DNA from: an uncultured Clostridia bacterium
GTDB lineage: Bacteria > Bacillota > Clostridia > Christensenellales > Borkfalkiaceae
NCBI GenBank assembly: GCA_947570625.1
Contig: CANOUP010000002.1
Location: 1-64,000 of the forward strand
DNA: 64,000 nt
Reading direction: 5' to 3'
Below the pieces are notes generated by a model that saw nothing but the letters and a program-made list of their open reading frames with translations, made no database searches and was not told the DNA's origin. Positions 24,721-33,964 of this stretch are shown in pieces. The translations under genes and the position numbers were made by a program. How positions within the stretch are numbered: position 1 is the stretch's first letter; each line of letters starts with the position of its first letter.

Positions 24721-26367
24721 ATGAAATTACCCGAAGCAACTAACTTTATCGAACAGATTATAAACGAGGAGCTCGAAGCGGGAAAATTCGAAAGCAGGGG
24801 CAATAAGCTTCAAGTGCGCTTCCCGCCCGAACCGAACGGTTACCTGCACATCGGTCACGTAAAAGCTATGTGCATTAATTTCGGCGTCAAGGATAAGTAC
24901 GGCGCAAAACTCAACTTGCGTATGGACGATACCAATCCCGCGAAAGAGGATTACGAATACGTAAATTCCATTGTCGAAGCAATAAAATGGCTGGGTTTCG
25001 AATACGACAAACTTGTATTCGCTTCCGACTATTACGAAAGGCTTTACGAGATAGCGGAGAAGTACATTACCGACGGCAACGCTTACGTGTGCGATTTGAC
25101 GGCGGCGGAAATTACGGCAACGCGCGGAACTCTTACCGAAGCCGGCACGCCTTCGCCTTATAGAAACAGGAGCGTGGAAGAGAATTTAAAGCTTTTCCGC
25201 GAAATGAAAGACGGTAAATATCCCGACGGTTCGAAGGTGCTCCGCGCAAAGATAGATATGTCTTCTCCGAACGTAAATATGCGCGACCCCGTAATCTACC
25301 GTATCGCCCACGTCGACCATTACCGCACGGGCAGTAAATGGTGCATATATCCCATGTACGACTTTGCGCACCCCGTGTCCGATGCAATCGAGGGAATAAC
25401 TCATTCGCTCTGTTCGCTTGAATTCGAAAACCACCGTCCGCTCTATAACTGGTTTGTGGAAAAAGCGGGCTTCCCTGCGCCCAGACCCAGGCAGATAGAG
25501 TTTGCGCGTCTTAACATAACGAATATGCTTATGTCCAAGCGTTATTTAAAAAAGCTTGTGGACGAAGGTTTCGTCCGCGGTTGGGATGATCCGAGAATGC
25601 CCACGATAATGGGGCTGAAAAACCGCGGTGTTCCGCCCGAGGCACTTAAAAAATTCTGCGCCGACGTAGGCGTGGCAAAGGCGTATTCGGTTGTCAATCA
25701 GGCACAGCTCGACAGCTGTATACGCGATAATCTCAACGATAATGCAGAACGCGCTATGGCTGTAATAAATCCTTTAAAGCTTACGGTTACCAATTACAGC
25801 GGTGAGGAAGAGCTTCGATTCGAAAAGAATCCTATGCGCGAGGGGAGCGGTACGAGAAACGTAAAGTTTACGGGTACGCTGTATATAGACAGGGACGACT
25901 TCTCGCTCAATCCTCCGCCTAAATACAAGAGATTGCAAAAGGGCGGGACGGTAAGGCTCAAAAGCGCATATATCGTGCGTTGCGACGAAGTAAGACTCAA
26001 CGCGGACGGCGAGGCGGAAGAACTCTTATGTACCTATTTCCCCGAAACCAGGAGCGGTTCTTCTGAGCCTTGCGCTGTCAAAGCTAAGGGCGTTATACAG
26101 TGGGTGGACGCTAAGTATGGTATAGATGCGGAGTTCAGACATTACGAACCGCTTCTGACGGACGAACAGTATCCCGACCAGGATTATGCGGAAAGACTAA
26201 ATAAAGACAGCGAGAAAGTTTTCCGCGGTAAAGCGGAACCGTACCTCGGCGAATGCGGGGACGGCGTACCTTTCCAGCTGATACGCGCGGGGTATTATAA
26301 AAAGTGTGTAGAAAACGGACTTGTGCTTTCCGAGATAGTTTCGCTTAAAGACAGTTTCAATAAATAA
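24721..26367 (+). CDS. glnS: Glutaminyl-tRNA synthetase
   Basis: A 548-residue class I synthetase that charges tRNA-Gln directly. The HIGH motif region reads PPEPNGYLHIGHVKAMC (about residues 37-53), DDTNP and the KMSKS-equivalent MLMSKRYLKKL follow, and the C-terminal 200 residues form the two beta-barrel anticodon-binding domains. The HIGH-region sequence PEPNGYLHIGH marks GlnRS and not bacterial GluRS. Many Bacillota lack this enzyme and use the GatCAB amidation route, so its presence is a lineage trait. An AAAGGAG ribosome-binding site precedes the ATG. Confidence 0.95.
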   Translation: MKLPEATNFIEQIINEELEAGKFESRGNKLQVRFPPEPNGYLHIGHVKAMCINFGVKDKYGAKLNLRMDDTNPAKEDYEYVNSIVEAIKWLGFEYDKLVFASDYYERLYEIAEKYITDGNAYVCDLTAAEITATRGTLTEAGTPSPYRNRSVEENLKLFREMKDGKYPDGSKVLRAKIDMSSPNVNMRDPVIYRIAHVDHYRTGSKWCIYPMYDFAHPVSDAIEGITHSLCSLEFENHRPLYNWFVEKAGFPAPRPRQIEFARLNITNMLMSKRYLKKLVDEGFVRGWDDPRMPTIMGLKNRGVPPEALKKFCADVGVAKAYSVVNQAQLDSCIRDNLNDNAERAMAVINPLKLTVTNYSGEEELRFEKNPMREGSGTRNVKFTGTLYIDRDDFSLNPPPKYKRLQKGGTVRLKSAYIVRCDEVRLNADGEAEELLCTYFPETRSGSSEPCAVKAKGVIQWVDAKYGIDAEFRHYEPLLTDEQYPDQDYAERLNKDSEKVFRGKAEPYLGECGDGVPFQLIRAGYYKKCVENGLVLSEIVSLKDSFNK

Positions 26368-26371
26368 AGGT

Positions 26372-26399
26372 AAAACGGCGCACTTACGTGCGCCGTTTT
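26372..26399. terminator. Bidirectional terminator between glnS and the DUF1540 gene
   Basis: AAAACGGCGCAC (26372-26383) with GTGCGCCGTTTT (26388-26399), loop TTAC. Confidence 0.88.
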
Positions 26400-26411
26400 G
26401 AATTTTAAAGC

Positions 26412-26564
26412 TTATTTGTCTTCCGAAAAGCTTTCGCAGCAAGTACAGGATTTGCTGTCGCAGGAGCAACCTACCGTGATTTTATCAAGCGTGCAGTTGC
26501 AACCGTGGAAGTTGTATTTGCAGTTGTTGACGTTGCAGGCAATGTCTTTATTAAAGTTTTGCAT
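26412..26564 (-). CDS. DUF1540 cysteine-rich small protein
   Basis: A 50-residue peptide beginning MQNFNKDIACNV. The ATG at 26564 follows a good GGAGG ribosome-binding site, so the longer frame from further upstream is not used. Ten cysteines are spaced CxxxxxC, CxC, CxC, CxCC, as in the DUF1540 family, which probably binds zinc or another metal. Such peptides are common in spore-forming Clostridia; no function is established. It is monocistronic and faces glnS. Confidence 0.88.
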   Translation of the reverse strand: MQNFNKDIACNVNNCKYNFHGCNCTLDKITVGCSCDSKSCTCCESFSEDK

Positions 26565-26616
26565 AAAAATCCTCCGATAATAATTTGTGCGCATACGTGC
26601 AATTTATACATTTCTA

Positions 26617-26645
26617 TTGACAAATAAGCCGTTTGATTGTAAAAT
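26617..26645 (+). promoter_or_regulatory. Promoter of rplI
   Basis: TTGACA (26617-26622), 17-bp spacer, TAAAAT (26640-26645). Confidence 0.82.
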
Positions 26646-26682
26646 AAGTATGAAATAAATAACGTTGCAGGAGATTGAAATT

Positions 26683-27126
26683 ATGAAAATAATATTATTG
26701 CAGGACGTAAAGGGACAGGGTAAAAAGGGCGAAGTTATTGACGTTAACGAAGGTTACGCCCGCAATTTCCTTATCAAGAAAGGGCTTGCCGAAGTTGCGA
26801 CGGCTTCCAAGCTGAACGACATTTCGCAAAAGAAAGCGGCCGCCGATTTCCATAAAGCGGAAGAGGTCAAAGCGACCAAAGCCATGGCTTCGGAATTGAA
26901 AGGCAAAACTTTTACCGTTAAAATCAAAGCCGGACAGAACGGAAAGGTATTCGGTTCTGTCACGGGCGCCGACATATCCGAAGCGTTGCAGGCGGAAGGG
27001 TATACCGTAGATAAGAGGAAAGTAATTCTTACCCAGCCCATAAAAACGCTTGGAAGTTACGACATTGAACTTAAACTTCTCGAAGGCGTTTCGGCGAAAA
27101 TAACCGTAAACGTGGAAGCCGAATAA
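26683..27126 (+). CDS. rplI: 50S ribosomal protein L9
   Basis: A 147-residue ribosomal protein that binds 23S rRNA near the L1 stalk. The N-terminal domain ([18 protein letters not shown], then [15 protein letters not shown]) is diagnostic, a lysine-rich connecting helix follows, and the C-terminal domain starts near [18 protein letters not shown]. The ATG at 26683 is preferred over an upstream in-frame codon because it follows a CAGGAG ribosome-binding site and matches the family start. Here it stands alone, without the usual rpsF-ssb-rpsR or dnaB neighbours. Confidence 0.97.
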   Translation: MKIILLQDVKGQGKKGEVIDVNEGYARNFLIKKGLAEVATASKLNDISQKKAAADFHKAEEVKATKAMASELKGKTFTVKIKAGQNGKVFGSVTGADISEALQAEGYTVDKRKVILTQPIKTLGSYDIELKLLEGVSAKITVNVEAE

Positions 27127-27132
27127 AAAAAT

Positions 27133-27160
27133 AAAAAGCGCGGAACACCGCGCTTTTTTT
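27133..27160. terminator. Bidirectional terminator after rplI
   Basis: AAAAAGCGCGG (27133-27143) with CCGCGCTTTTT (27148-27158), loop AACA, T7 on the plus strand. Confidence 0.9.
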
Positions 27161-27173
27161 ATGTGTTTTTTTG

Positions 27174-29057
27174 TTAACGTCCGCGTCCTCCGCCACCGCC
27201 GAAGCCTCCGCCCGAGAAACCGCCACCGCCGCTTCCGAACCCGCCGTTCATACCCGAAGACGAGGGGCTGGATACCATTGCCGACGACATTTTGCCCATA
27301 GAACTGCGCATTATGCTGTTTAGCATACTGAACTGTATGTAACCCGTAAGCAGGTCGCCCGCAAGCCAGTCGGGAGGAGAAACGGTCAGGTCGTCGAACT
27401 TGTGTTCCCACTTGTCCGTAACTCCGAGAACCTGCGCGTAGGGCAATATGTGATAGTAGAACTGGGGGTCCTCTTCGAGAAGCATTTCAAGCTGATTTTT
27501 TTCGGCAAGCTCGATAAACTTTTTGAATCCTATTATGTTGTTGAGATTTTTTCTGTAAGATTCCGTTCTCGAAACAAGCATTACAGACAATACCGATATA
27601 GCACAGCAAACTACGAAAAGAAGTATCTTAGGCAGATAGTCTATAATTCCCGACGGAACCAGCACTACATAAATAAGACCGGATAAAAGACAAATTCCAA
27701 TAAGTCCCAAAGACATCAATGCAAGCGTCCGTTTTTTGAATTTCAGCTTGTTGTACATTATCGTTTCCGTAAACGCGTAGATAACCAAAGGTGGTACCAT
27801 TGCGACAAACGGCAGAAGCATAAACATTTTAGACGATATTGCCGTTACGGCTATGATAATGGGGGCAAGGCTTAGAAGCAGGCCGCCGATAAAAGTAAAC
27901 AGGAGCGAAAGCGCAATGCTTTTATTGTTGTAAAGTCCCTTGGTTTGTTTGTTTACGATATTCGTAGCCTGATTAACCGCAACGTAGTACGTGTTCCTTA
28001 GCTCGGAAGGTCTTATCGCGTCGTTATTGCCGAACATACGGTCATAGAGCAGATGCTGATATTTCGGATAACTTTCGGGGAGCGTCTGAACTATGCGTAT
28101 AAGCGAGGGGTCGTTTTTATCGTCAAGATTAATCTTGATAAATCCTTTGTCCGCCCAGTAATATAAAAGCGATGTAACGTCTTCGCTGTCGACTCTGTTG
28201 TCAATAAGTTTGCCCATCATCAAGGGGTCCATCTCGTTGGGCGCACTGTAATTTACAACAGGGGTAAGTACGTCTTTGTTGAAAACGAACAGTCTTAAAA
28301 GAATAAGTACGGCAAGTACGATTACCGCGGCGATTATAAAGTAGAAGGGGGTAAACTCGTTAAAGTTCGTCAATACGCCGTTTTCGAATGTTATTTGAAA
28401 CGTTATGCCGTTCTGGGCGGGCAGATAATCCGCGCGTGTAAGCAAAGCCGTTCTGCCGTCTATTTCCGTCTTTACAAAATCCAGCGTATCGGTCGACCCG
28501 CGCTTACCGTAAAAGCATTCCGCGCTTTTATAACCTTCGGGCAATAACATCTTGACTGTGACGTTTGACAGAGTGCAATCCCAGCCCGTACCTACGGGGT
28601 TAAGAGGGAGAATGCCTTTTCTTACGTCTTTATGGTTTATATTGTATGTATAAGTTAAACAATAGCTTTCACTGCGTCCGAATTTGTTGGTGCTGTCGCC
28701 TATATCGACGGAAACGAAATTATTGTCTTCGAAATAAACGTCGTACCATACGCTTTGATAATTATTGTCGACTATTTTCGAAACTTTGACGTCGCGAACC
28801 TGTGCGCCGCCGTTCACCGGTATATCGCGGATAAATCCCGTGCTGTAATAGCCTTTATAATCCACGGTAATGTATTCGGATACTTCAATCGAGCAGTCTT
28901 TGCCGATGTCGTAGATAACGGTATATTCCGAAACGTCGAAGCGGTAATTGGGGTCGGTTTCGGCTTTTGCCGAAATTCCTGCAAAACAAGTTACGCTTAC
29001 GGCAAGCAATGCAATAAGCGCAAAAAGCGTCGCTTTGACTTTATTTACTTTTTTCAT
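27174..29057 (-). CDS. DUF2207 domain membrane protein
   Basis: A 627-residue protein with a signal peptide (about residues 1-31), an extracellular beta-rich DUF2207 domain (about 35-230, starting YRFDVSEYTVIYDI), a transmembrane helix near 240-262, a cytoplasmic region, a cluster of helices around 385-500, and a C-terminal tail of almost pure glycine with Phe/Ser (GGGFSGGGFGGGGGRGR). The family is widespread and usually encoded next to LemA, as here. Function is unknown; it is presumably part of a membrane-envelope system with LemA. The gene is the last of a Nudix-LemA-DUF2207 operon. Confidence 0.9.
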   Translation of the reverse strand: MKKVNKVKATLFALIALLAVSVTCFAGISAKAETDPNYRFDVSEYTVIYDIGKDCSIEVSEYITVDYKGYYSTGFIRDIPVNGGAQVRDVKVSKIVDNNYQSVWYDVYFEDNNFVSVDIGDSTNKFGRSESYCLTYTYNINHKDVRKGILPLNPVGTGWDCTLSNVTVKMLLPEGYKSAECFYGKRGSTDTLDFVKTEIDGRTALLTRADYLPAQNGITFQITFENGVLTNFNEFTPFYFIIAAVIVLAVLILLRLFVFNKDVLTPVVNYSAPNEMDPLMMGKLIDNRVDSEDVTSLLYYWADKGFIKINLDDKNDPSLIRIVQTLPESYPKYQHLLYDRMFGNNDAIRPSELRNTYYVAVNQATNIVNKQTKGLYNNKSIALSLLFTFIGGLLLSLAPIIIAVTAISSKMFMLLPFVAMVPPLVIYAFTETIMYNKLKFKKRTLALMSLGLIGICLLSGLIYVVLVPSGIIDYLPKILLFVVCCAISVLSVMLVSRTESYRKNLNNIIGFKKFIELAEKNQLEMLLEEDPQFYYHILPYAQVLGVTDKWEHKFDDLTVSPPDWLAGDLLTGYIQFSMLNSIMRSSMGKMSSAMVSSPSSSGMNGGFGSGGGGFSGGGFGGGGGRGR

Positions 29058-29078
29058 AACTTTCTCTGTAAACCCTGT

Positions 29079-29660
29079 TTAGAATTGTACTTTGATATTT
29101 TTTCTTTCTTCTTCGTTTTCTATTTTGAAGTAAGGCAGGCTTTTAAGCTTCATGCAGTTTGCTATTATGAGAGCGGGGAAAAGACGAATTTTCGTATTGT
29201 ACTGCGCAACGGTAGCATTATAGTACTTTCTTGCGTTGGCAAGTTCGCTCTCTATACTTTTCAGCTGTCCCTGCAAATCGAGGAAATTTGTGTTTGCTTT
29301 AAGCTCCGGATAATTTTCCATTACAACGTTGAAGTTGCGTATGGTTTTGGTAAGTTCGGCGTCCGCAATGACTTTTTCTTCAGGCGAAACGGCGTTCTGC
29401 GCGTTGTTGCGCGCCGCAACTATCTGTTCGAAAGTTTCCTTTTCGTGTTTAGCGTAACCTTTAACGGTTTCTACAAGGTTGGGGATAAGGTCGTAACGCT
29501 TTTTAAGATATATATCTATATCGTGCAATGCGTTTTCGTTCTGCGTGCCGAATCTTATGAAACCGTTGCGTGTGCATATTGCCCAGATAATGACGGCAAT
29601 TACGACGAAAATACTTGCGCCGATGCCTATCCAGGCGCCTGTTGATAAGAGTAAATTCAT
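29079..29660 (-). CDS. LemA family protein
   Basis: A 193-residue protein with one N-terminal membrane helix (about residues 10-30, N-terminus outside) and a helical-bundle LemA domain (KKRYDLIPNLVETVKGYAKHEKETFEQIVAARNNAQ). The family is found in most Bacillota and is often paired with DUF2207/YgcG-type proteins; a role in envelope stress or membrane organisation is suspected but unproven. It lies 21 nt upstream of the DUF2207 gene on the same strand and 20 nt after the Nudix gene. Confidence 0.93.
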   Translation of the reverse strand: MNLLLSTGAWIGIGASIFVVIAVIIWAICTRNGFIRFGTQNENALHDIDIYLKKRYDLIPNLVETVKGYAKHEKETFEQIVAARNNAQNAVSPEEKVIADAELTKTIRNFNVVMENYPELKANTNFLDLQGQLKSIESELANARKYYNATVAQYNTKIRLFPALIIANCMKLKSLPYFKIENEEERKNIKVQF

Positions 29661-29680
29661 AATTATTTCTCCTTAAAAAT

Positions 29681-30172
29681 TTATAACTTTTTTATTTCGT
29701 TCAAAGCGTTCTTTAAAAACGCTTCGGCGATGCTGTCTTTTCTGATTGCTTCAAGCGCGTCTTGGGGGTCAAACCACTTGACTTCCGTAAGCTCGTTTGT
29801 GTCGGGAACGGGGTTGCCGTTTTCCGCAATAAGGACATAGTTCAGCATAAGCAGTTCTTTCGGCTCGTGATAGCGTGAGCCCATATACTTAAACTTAACC
29901 GTGTCCAGGCGGGTTTCTTCTTTAAATTCGCGAGTTACGGCTTTTTCGGCTGTTTCGCCTTTTTTGATATATCCCGCAAATAAAATGTAATCGTCGTTGC
30001 CGATGTGTTTGGCGAGCAGAATTTTATCTTTCGTCCTGTTCGTTACCACCATACTGACCGCCGTCGAAAAACGGGGGAAGCGGTATTCATTGCATTTTTT
30101 GCAATAGGGCACAAGCCCTTCGTCCTGTTTGAACATAAGCGTAAGCTTATCTCCGCAAACCGTACAAAACAT
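29681..30172 (-). CDS. Nudix hydrolase with N-terminal zinc ribbon
   Basis: A 163-residue protein. The start (CTVCGDKL ... YCKKCNEYRFPRF) forms a four-cysteine zinc ribbon like that of NudC-type NADH pyrophosphatases, followed by a Nudix domain. The Nudix box reads GYIKKGETAEKAV then TREFKEETRLD: all catalytic glutamates are present, but the final glycine of the consensus is arginine. The substrate is probably a nucleoside diphosphate derivative; the NudC SQPWPFPxS motif is absent. It heads the operon with LemA and DUF2207 behind its own promoter. Confidence 0.88.
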   Translation of the reverse strand: MFCTVCGDKLTLMFKQDEGLVPYCKKCNEYRFPRFSTAVSMVVTNRTKDKILLAKHIGNDDYILFAGYIKKGETAEKAVTREFKEETRLDTVKFKYMGSRYHEPKELLMLNYVLIAENGNPVPDTNELTEVKWFDPQDALEAIRKDSIAEAFLKNALNEIKKL

Positions 30173-30239
30173 ATTTTTTATCTCCTTATCAGTCGGATTT
30201 TCAAGTTATCAGTTAATATGCAATAATTTAACACATAAT

Positions 30240-30268
30240 ATTATATAACATTTATTTGAATTTTTCAA
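30240..30268 (-). promoter_or_regulatory. Promoter of the Nudix-LemA-DUF2207 operon
   Basis: On the minus strand TTGAAA (30263-30268), 17-bp spacer, TATAAT (30240-30245). Confidence 0.78.
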
Positions 30269-30296
30269 TAGATATTTTTCAATTTTAACAAACTTA

Positions 30297-30325
30297 TTGA
30301 CTTATTTTCACACATAATATATAAT
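30297..30325 (+). promoter_or_regulatory. Promoter of the UDP-sugar pyrophosphorylase gene
   Basis: TTGACT (30297-30302), 17-bp spacer, TATAAT (30320-30325). Confidence 0.82.
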
Positions 30326-30358
30326 TAAATGCAATAATTATACTCGGAGACAGTAATT

Positions 30359-31579
30359 GTGAACTATGAAGAAGCCGTTTCGCTGTTAAAAAAGCACGGA
30401 CAGGAACATCTTTTAAAATATTACGGAGAACTTAACGAAGAGGGAAAACGCAACCTTCTTAATGATATAGAAAAGTTAAATTTTTCCGTTACAGATAATA
30501 TAAATATTAACGGAGCCAAAAAGCCCGACGGCGATTTGTCGCCCTGTAAGGCGGTAAGTCTTGCGGATATAGAAAAAAACAGAGCGCAGTACGAAGCCGA
30601 GGGACTGAAACTTTTGAAAGAAGGCAAGGCGGGCGCGGTTTTGCTTGCGGGCGGTCAGGGCACGAGGCTGGGTTTTTCAAAACCCAAAGGTATGTTCGAT
30701 ATAGGCGAAACGCGGAGCGTAAGCATTTTTGAACTTCTTATGGACAGCGTAAAAAGCGTTGCTTCGCGTTCGAAGCCTTTTCCGCTTTTCATAATGACCA
30801 GCGAGGACAACAACCGCGATACGGTTGAGTTTTTCAAAGAGCATTCGTATTTCGGGTATCCCGAAGATAAAATTCATTTCTATATTCAGGATACTGAGCC
30901 TGCCTGCGGTTTCGACGGTAAAATTTTTCTTGCGTCGAAAAGCAGAGTGCTTTTAACGTCAAACGGCAACGGCGGGTGGTATTCGTCGCTTGTAAACGCG
31001 GGGTTGAAAAGCGTTTTGGAACGCGAGGGCATCGAATGGCTCAACGTGTTCGGAGTAGACAACGTATTGCAGAAAATCTGCGACCCCGTATTTATAGGAG
31101 CAACGCATTTGTCGGGACTTGCAAGTTCGGCTAAGGTCGTGACCAAGCGTTCGGCGGAGGAAAAAGTGGGGGTTCTGTGCGAACGCGGAGGAAAACCGGT
31201 CATAGTCGAATATTTCGAAATGCCGTCGGCGCTCGCTTCTCTGCGTGGCGAGGATGGACAGCTCGTTTACCGCTACGGAGTAATTTTGAACTATCTTTTT
31301 AAGGTTGATATGCTCGATAAAACCGTAAGGGAAAAACTTCCTTACCACGTCGCAGTTAAGGCGCTTGCACATATTTCGGACGGAAAGAAAGTCGTACCTG
31401 AGAAGCCCAACGGCTGTAAGTTCGAAACGCTTGTTGTGGATATGGTCGAATTTATGGGCAGTTGTCTTGCTTACGAAGTGGAACGCGCGAAAGAATTTGC
31501 GCCTGTAAAGAACAAGAGCGGTAACGACAGCGCGGACACGGCGCGCGCGCTTTTAAAATCCAACGGAATTAAAATTTAG
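30359..31579 (+). CDS. UDP-sugar pyrophosphorylase (UDPGP family)
   Basis: A 406-residue nucleotidyltransferase of the eukaryote-like UDPGP family that includes UDP-GlcNAc/GalNAc and UTP-glucose-1-phosphate pyrophosphorylases. The nucleotide-binding loop is LAGGQGTRLGFSKPKGMFDI (near residues 99-118), with later blocks FIMTSEDNN, GNGGWYSSL and VFGVDNVLQKICDP. These are closer to UDP-N-acetylhexosamine pyrophosphorylases than to GalU. It would supply activated sugars for the cell envelope. The start is a GTG preceded by GGAGA. It ends with a TAG stop. A secreted protease gene follows after 12 nt. Confidence 0.9.
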   Translation: MNYEEAVSLLKKHGQEHLLKYYGELNEEGKRNLLNDIEKLNFSVTDNININGAKKPDGDLSPCKAVSLADIEKNRAQYEAEGLKLLKEGKAGAVLLAGGQGTRLGFSKPKGMFDIGETRSVSIFELLMDSVKSVASRSKPFPLFIMTSEDNNRDTVEFFKEHSYFGYPEDKIHFYIQDTEPACGFDGKIFLASKSRVLLTSNGNGGWYSSLVNAGLKSVLEREGIEWLNVFGVDNVLQKICDPVFIGATHLSGLASSAKVVTKRSAEEKVGVLCERGGKPVIVEYFEMPSALASLRGEDGQLVYRYGVILNYLFKVDMLDKTVREKLPYHVAVKALAHISDGKKVVPEKPNGCKFETLVVDMVEFMGSCLAYEVERAKEFAPVKNKSGNDSADTARALLKSNGIKI

Positions 31580-31591
31580 AAGGAATTGAAA

Positions 31592-32983
31592 ATGAAAAAA
31601 TTGATTGCGGTAACTGCCGGATTGACTTTATCCTTGGCAATGCTTTTCAGCGGATGCGAAACCGCCAAAAACGGACGCGACGGACGCGACGGCAAAGACG
31701 GGCAGGACGTTACGATTGAACAGATATACGATAAGTACGTGCAGGAATACGGCGAAATTTCGTATGCCGATTTCCTTAAAGAATACTTGAATTATACCAA
31801 CGACGAGCTCGACGGCGTAACAGGGTTGCAAGCTGTAATGAACAGGTCGCTCATGTCGGGAGTTTCTATACTCACAAGATTTGCCTATACCGAACAGCAC
31901 AGAAACAGCCTGGGATTTATTTCCAAACACACCGAATACAAAGTTTTCAACGGTTCGGGCGTAATTATTCACCTCGACAAAGAGGCTGGCGATGCGTATA
32001 TTGTAACAAACTGTCACGTTGTATACGACGATACTTCGGACACGGTGTTTTCTGACGACGTAAGGCTTTACCTTTACGGACAGGACGAAAGCGGAGTGAA
32101 TTTCGTAGTTGACAGCGCCTACTCCATTACGGGTGACGAAAATTACCGTATGCCCGCAACAATACTCGGCGCTTCGGTGGAGTACGATATTGCCCTGTTA
32201 AAAGTTACAAACAGCGATGTCCTTAAACGCAGTTCGGCGGTGCAGGCAGGCTTTACCGCCGATGCCGACGTTAATGTCGGCGAAAGCGTATTTGCGGTCG
32301 GCAACGCTTCGGGTGAAGGTATGTCGGTTTCAAGCGGAGTAATAAGCAAGGACAGCGAATTTATCGAACTTACTCTGTCCGACAAAAATAATCTTCTCGA
32401 ATCCGATTACAACCGTTACCGCGTAATGCGTACCACCGCGCCCATAAATCACGGAAACTCGGGCGGAGCGCTCTACAATTCCAAGGGCGAAATAATGGGA
32501 ATAGTCAACGCGAAAGACGACGGTGAAGGCGTGGACAATATGGGCTATGTTCTGCCTGCAAACAACGTCAAGCGTATAGTAGGTCTTTTGTACAACGGCT
32601 ATGTAAACAACGGCGGAGAAATGGTTTCGTCGGGCGGGTTCAAAAAAGCTTTAATCAATATTCAGACCGTGGTTACGGATACGTATTCGGAATACGACGC
32701 TCTGACAGGGCGTGCAAACATTATCGAAACAATCAGAGTGGATAAAATACTCGGCGCGCCTTCGTCGGGAAAACTTCGCGAGGGAGACTATCTGAAAGAA
32801 ATTAAAATAAAAAACGGCGATAGCGTGAAAGACAGTATTAAAGTAACCCGCCGTTACCATATAAGCGATATAATGCTTTCGGCGGCCGAGGGTGATACGG
32901 TTGTATTTACCGTAGAACGCGGAGGCGAGGAAACCGAAGTTTCGATTAATATCGGAAAAGGAAACTTCGTACAAGTAAAATAA
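31592..32983 (+). CDS. HtrA-like trypsin-family serine protease, lipoprotein
   Basis: A 463-residue protein with a lipobox LFSGC (Cys22), followed by a collagen-like GRDGRDGKDGQD stretch (residues 28-39), a helical segment, a trypsin-like domain and a C-terminal PDZ-like region. The triad is visible: His142 (TNCHVVYDD), Asp199 (EYDIALLKV) and Ser290 (HGNSGGALYNSKGEIMGI). It is therefore an envelope-anchored DegP/HtrA relative, probably for protein quality control. The ATG at 31592 is preferred over a TTG six bases upstream because AAGGA is properly spaced. It is cotranscribed with the UDPGP gene. Confidence 0.9.
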   Translation: MKKLIAVTAGLTLSLAMLFSGCETAKNGRDGRDGKDGQDVTIEQIYDKYVQEYGEISYADFLKEYLNYTNDELDGVTGLQAVMNRSLMSGVSILTRFAYTEQHRNSLGFISKHTEYKVFNGSGVIIHLDKEAGDAYIVTNCHVVYDDTSDTVFSDDVRLYLYGQDESGVNFVVDSAYSITGDENYRMPATILGASVEYDIALLKVTNSDVLKRSSAVQAGFTADADVNVGESVFAVGNASGEGMSVSSGVISKDSEFIELTLSDKNNLLESDYNRYRVMRTTAPINHGNSGGALYNSKGEIMGIVNAKDDGEGVDNMGYVLPANNVKRIVGLLYNGYVNNGGEMVSSGGFKKALINIQTVVTDTYSEYDALTGRANIIETIRVDKILGAPSSGKLREGDYLKEIKIKNGDSVKDSIKVTRRYHISDIMLSAAEGDTVVFTVERGGEETEVSINIGKGNFVQVK

Positions 32984-32992
32984 CAAGTTAAA

Positions 32993-33022
32993 AAAGACGG
33001 CGCAAAATTTTGCGCCGTCTTT
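32993..33022. terminator. Bidirectional terminator between the protease and metA genes
   Basis: A perfect 15-bp inverted repeat with no loop: AAAGACGGCGCAAAA (32993-33007) and TTTTGCGCCGTCTTT (33008-33022). Confidence 0.85.
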
Positions 33023-33026
33023 AATA

Positions 33027-33947
33027 TTATCTTTTTTCGTTTATATCGTAAGGCGTTACCTGATATACGTAATAATTCAGCCAGTTTATGTAGAAAAGAT
33101 TTGCCGAGGAGGTCCAGTTCATTTTAACCTCGTCCATATTTTTGTCGGTGAAGTAGTTGACGGGCGGTTTAATATCCAGCCCTTTGGCTTTGTCGCGCTC
33201 ATACTCGTTTTTAAGCGTCAGCCTGTCGTATTCCATATGACCCGTGACGAAAACCTGTCTGTTGTCGATGCTTTTGATTATCGAAGCGCCCGCGCGTTTG
33301 GAGTACGCAAGTATTTTAAGGTTTTTGATATGGAGAATATCTTTCGCATAAATAATCGTGTGCCTGGAATGTGGCATATGGAACTCGTCCGATATACCGC
33401 GCATAAGCGGTTCGGGTACTCCGTCGCGCACCCTGTTGTGCGCGAAAATTCCGAAGCACTTCTCTTTAAGCGGGTGTTTCTTTATGCCGTAAAAGTAGTG
33501 TAAAGCCGCCTGTGCGCCCCAGCATATGAACAGGGTGGAAGTGACGTTTGTTTTCGTCCAGTCGAGTATTTCTTTAAGCTCCGTCCAGTATGCAACTTTT
33601 TCGAACGGCAGATTTTCAACGGGCGCGCCCGTTATTATCATACCGTCGAATTTGCTGTCTTTAATTTCGCCGAACGTCTTGTAAAACTTATCTAAATGAC
33701 TCTTGTCCGTATGAGTGGAGTTATAAGTAGATGTCTTGATAAGCGTTATGTTGACCTGCAAAGGCGAGTTGGATAACAGCCTCATAAATTGCGTTTCGGT
33801 TGTTTCCTTGGTGGGCATGAGATTGAGTATCGCAATTTCAATCGGGCGTATTTCCTGCGAAACCGCTCTTTCCTTGTCCATTACGAAAATTCTCTCGCCC
33901 GTCAGAATTTTATACGCGGGTATGTCTTTATCGATTACTATGGGCAT
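33027..33947 (-). CDS. metA: Homoserine O-acyltransferase, predicted acetyltransferase
   Basis: A 306-residue MetA (HTS) family enzyme that acylates homoserine in methionine synthesis. The nucleophile is Cys142 (FICWGAQAALHY), with His237 and Glu239 in TGHMEYD. Position 111 is glutamate (GAPVENLPFE), the residue linked in the family to acetyl-CoA use; succinyl-specific enzymes such as E. coli MetA have glycine there. So O-acetylhomoserine is the predicted product, which fits the MetY encoded upstream. The gene has an AGAGGATA ribosome-binding site and is the last of the smpB-metY-metA group. Confidence 0.95.
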   Translation of the reverse strand: MPIVIDKDIPAYKILTGERIFVMDKERAVSQEIRPIEIAILNLMPTKETTETQFMRLLSNSPLQVNITLIKTSTYNSTHTDKSHLDKFYKTFGEIKDSKFDGMIITGAPVENLPFEKVAYWTELKEILDWTKTNVTSTLFICWGAQAALHYFYGIKKHPLKEKCFGIFAHNRVRDGVPEPLMRGISDEFHMPHSRHTIIYAKDILHIKNLKILAYSKRAGASIIKSIDNRQVFVTGHMEYDRLTLKNEYERDKAKGLDIKPPVNYFTDKNMDEVKMNWTSSANLFYINWLNYYVYQVTPYDINEKR

Positions 33948-33964
33948 TTATATCCTCTTAAAAA

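Noticed and set aside
27174..27245. Glycine-rich end of the DUF2207 protein as a separate tandem repeat element
   Set aside because: The Gly/Phe/Ser tail is a usual feature of DUF2207 and YgcG-type proteins and lies in frame.
28755..29645. A 296-residue plus-strand open frame opposite the DUF2207 and LemA genes
   Set aside because: It is antisense to two clear genes, has a Cys/Phe/Tyr-rich composition typical of reverse-frame reading, and no ribosome-binding site.
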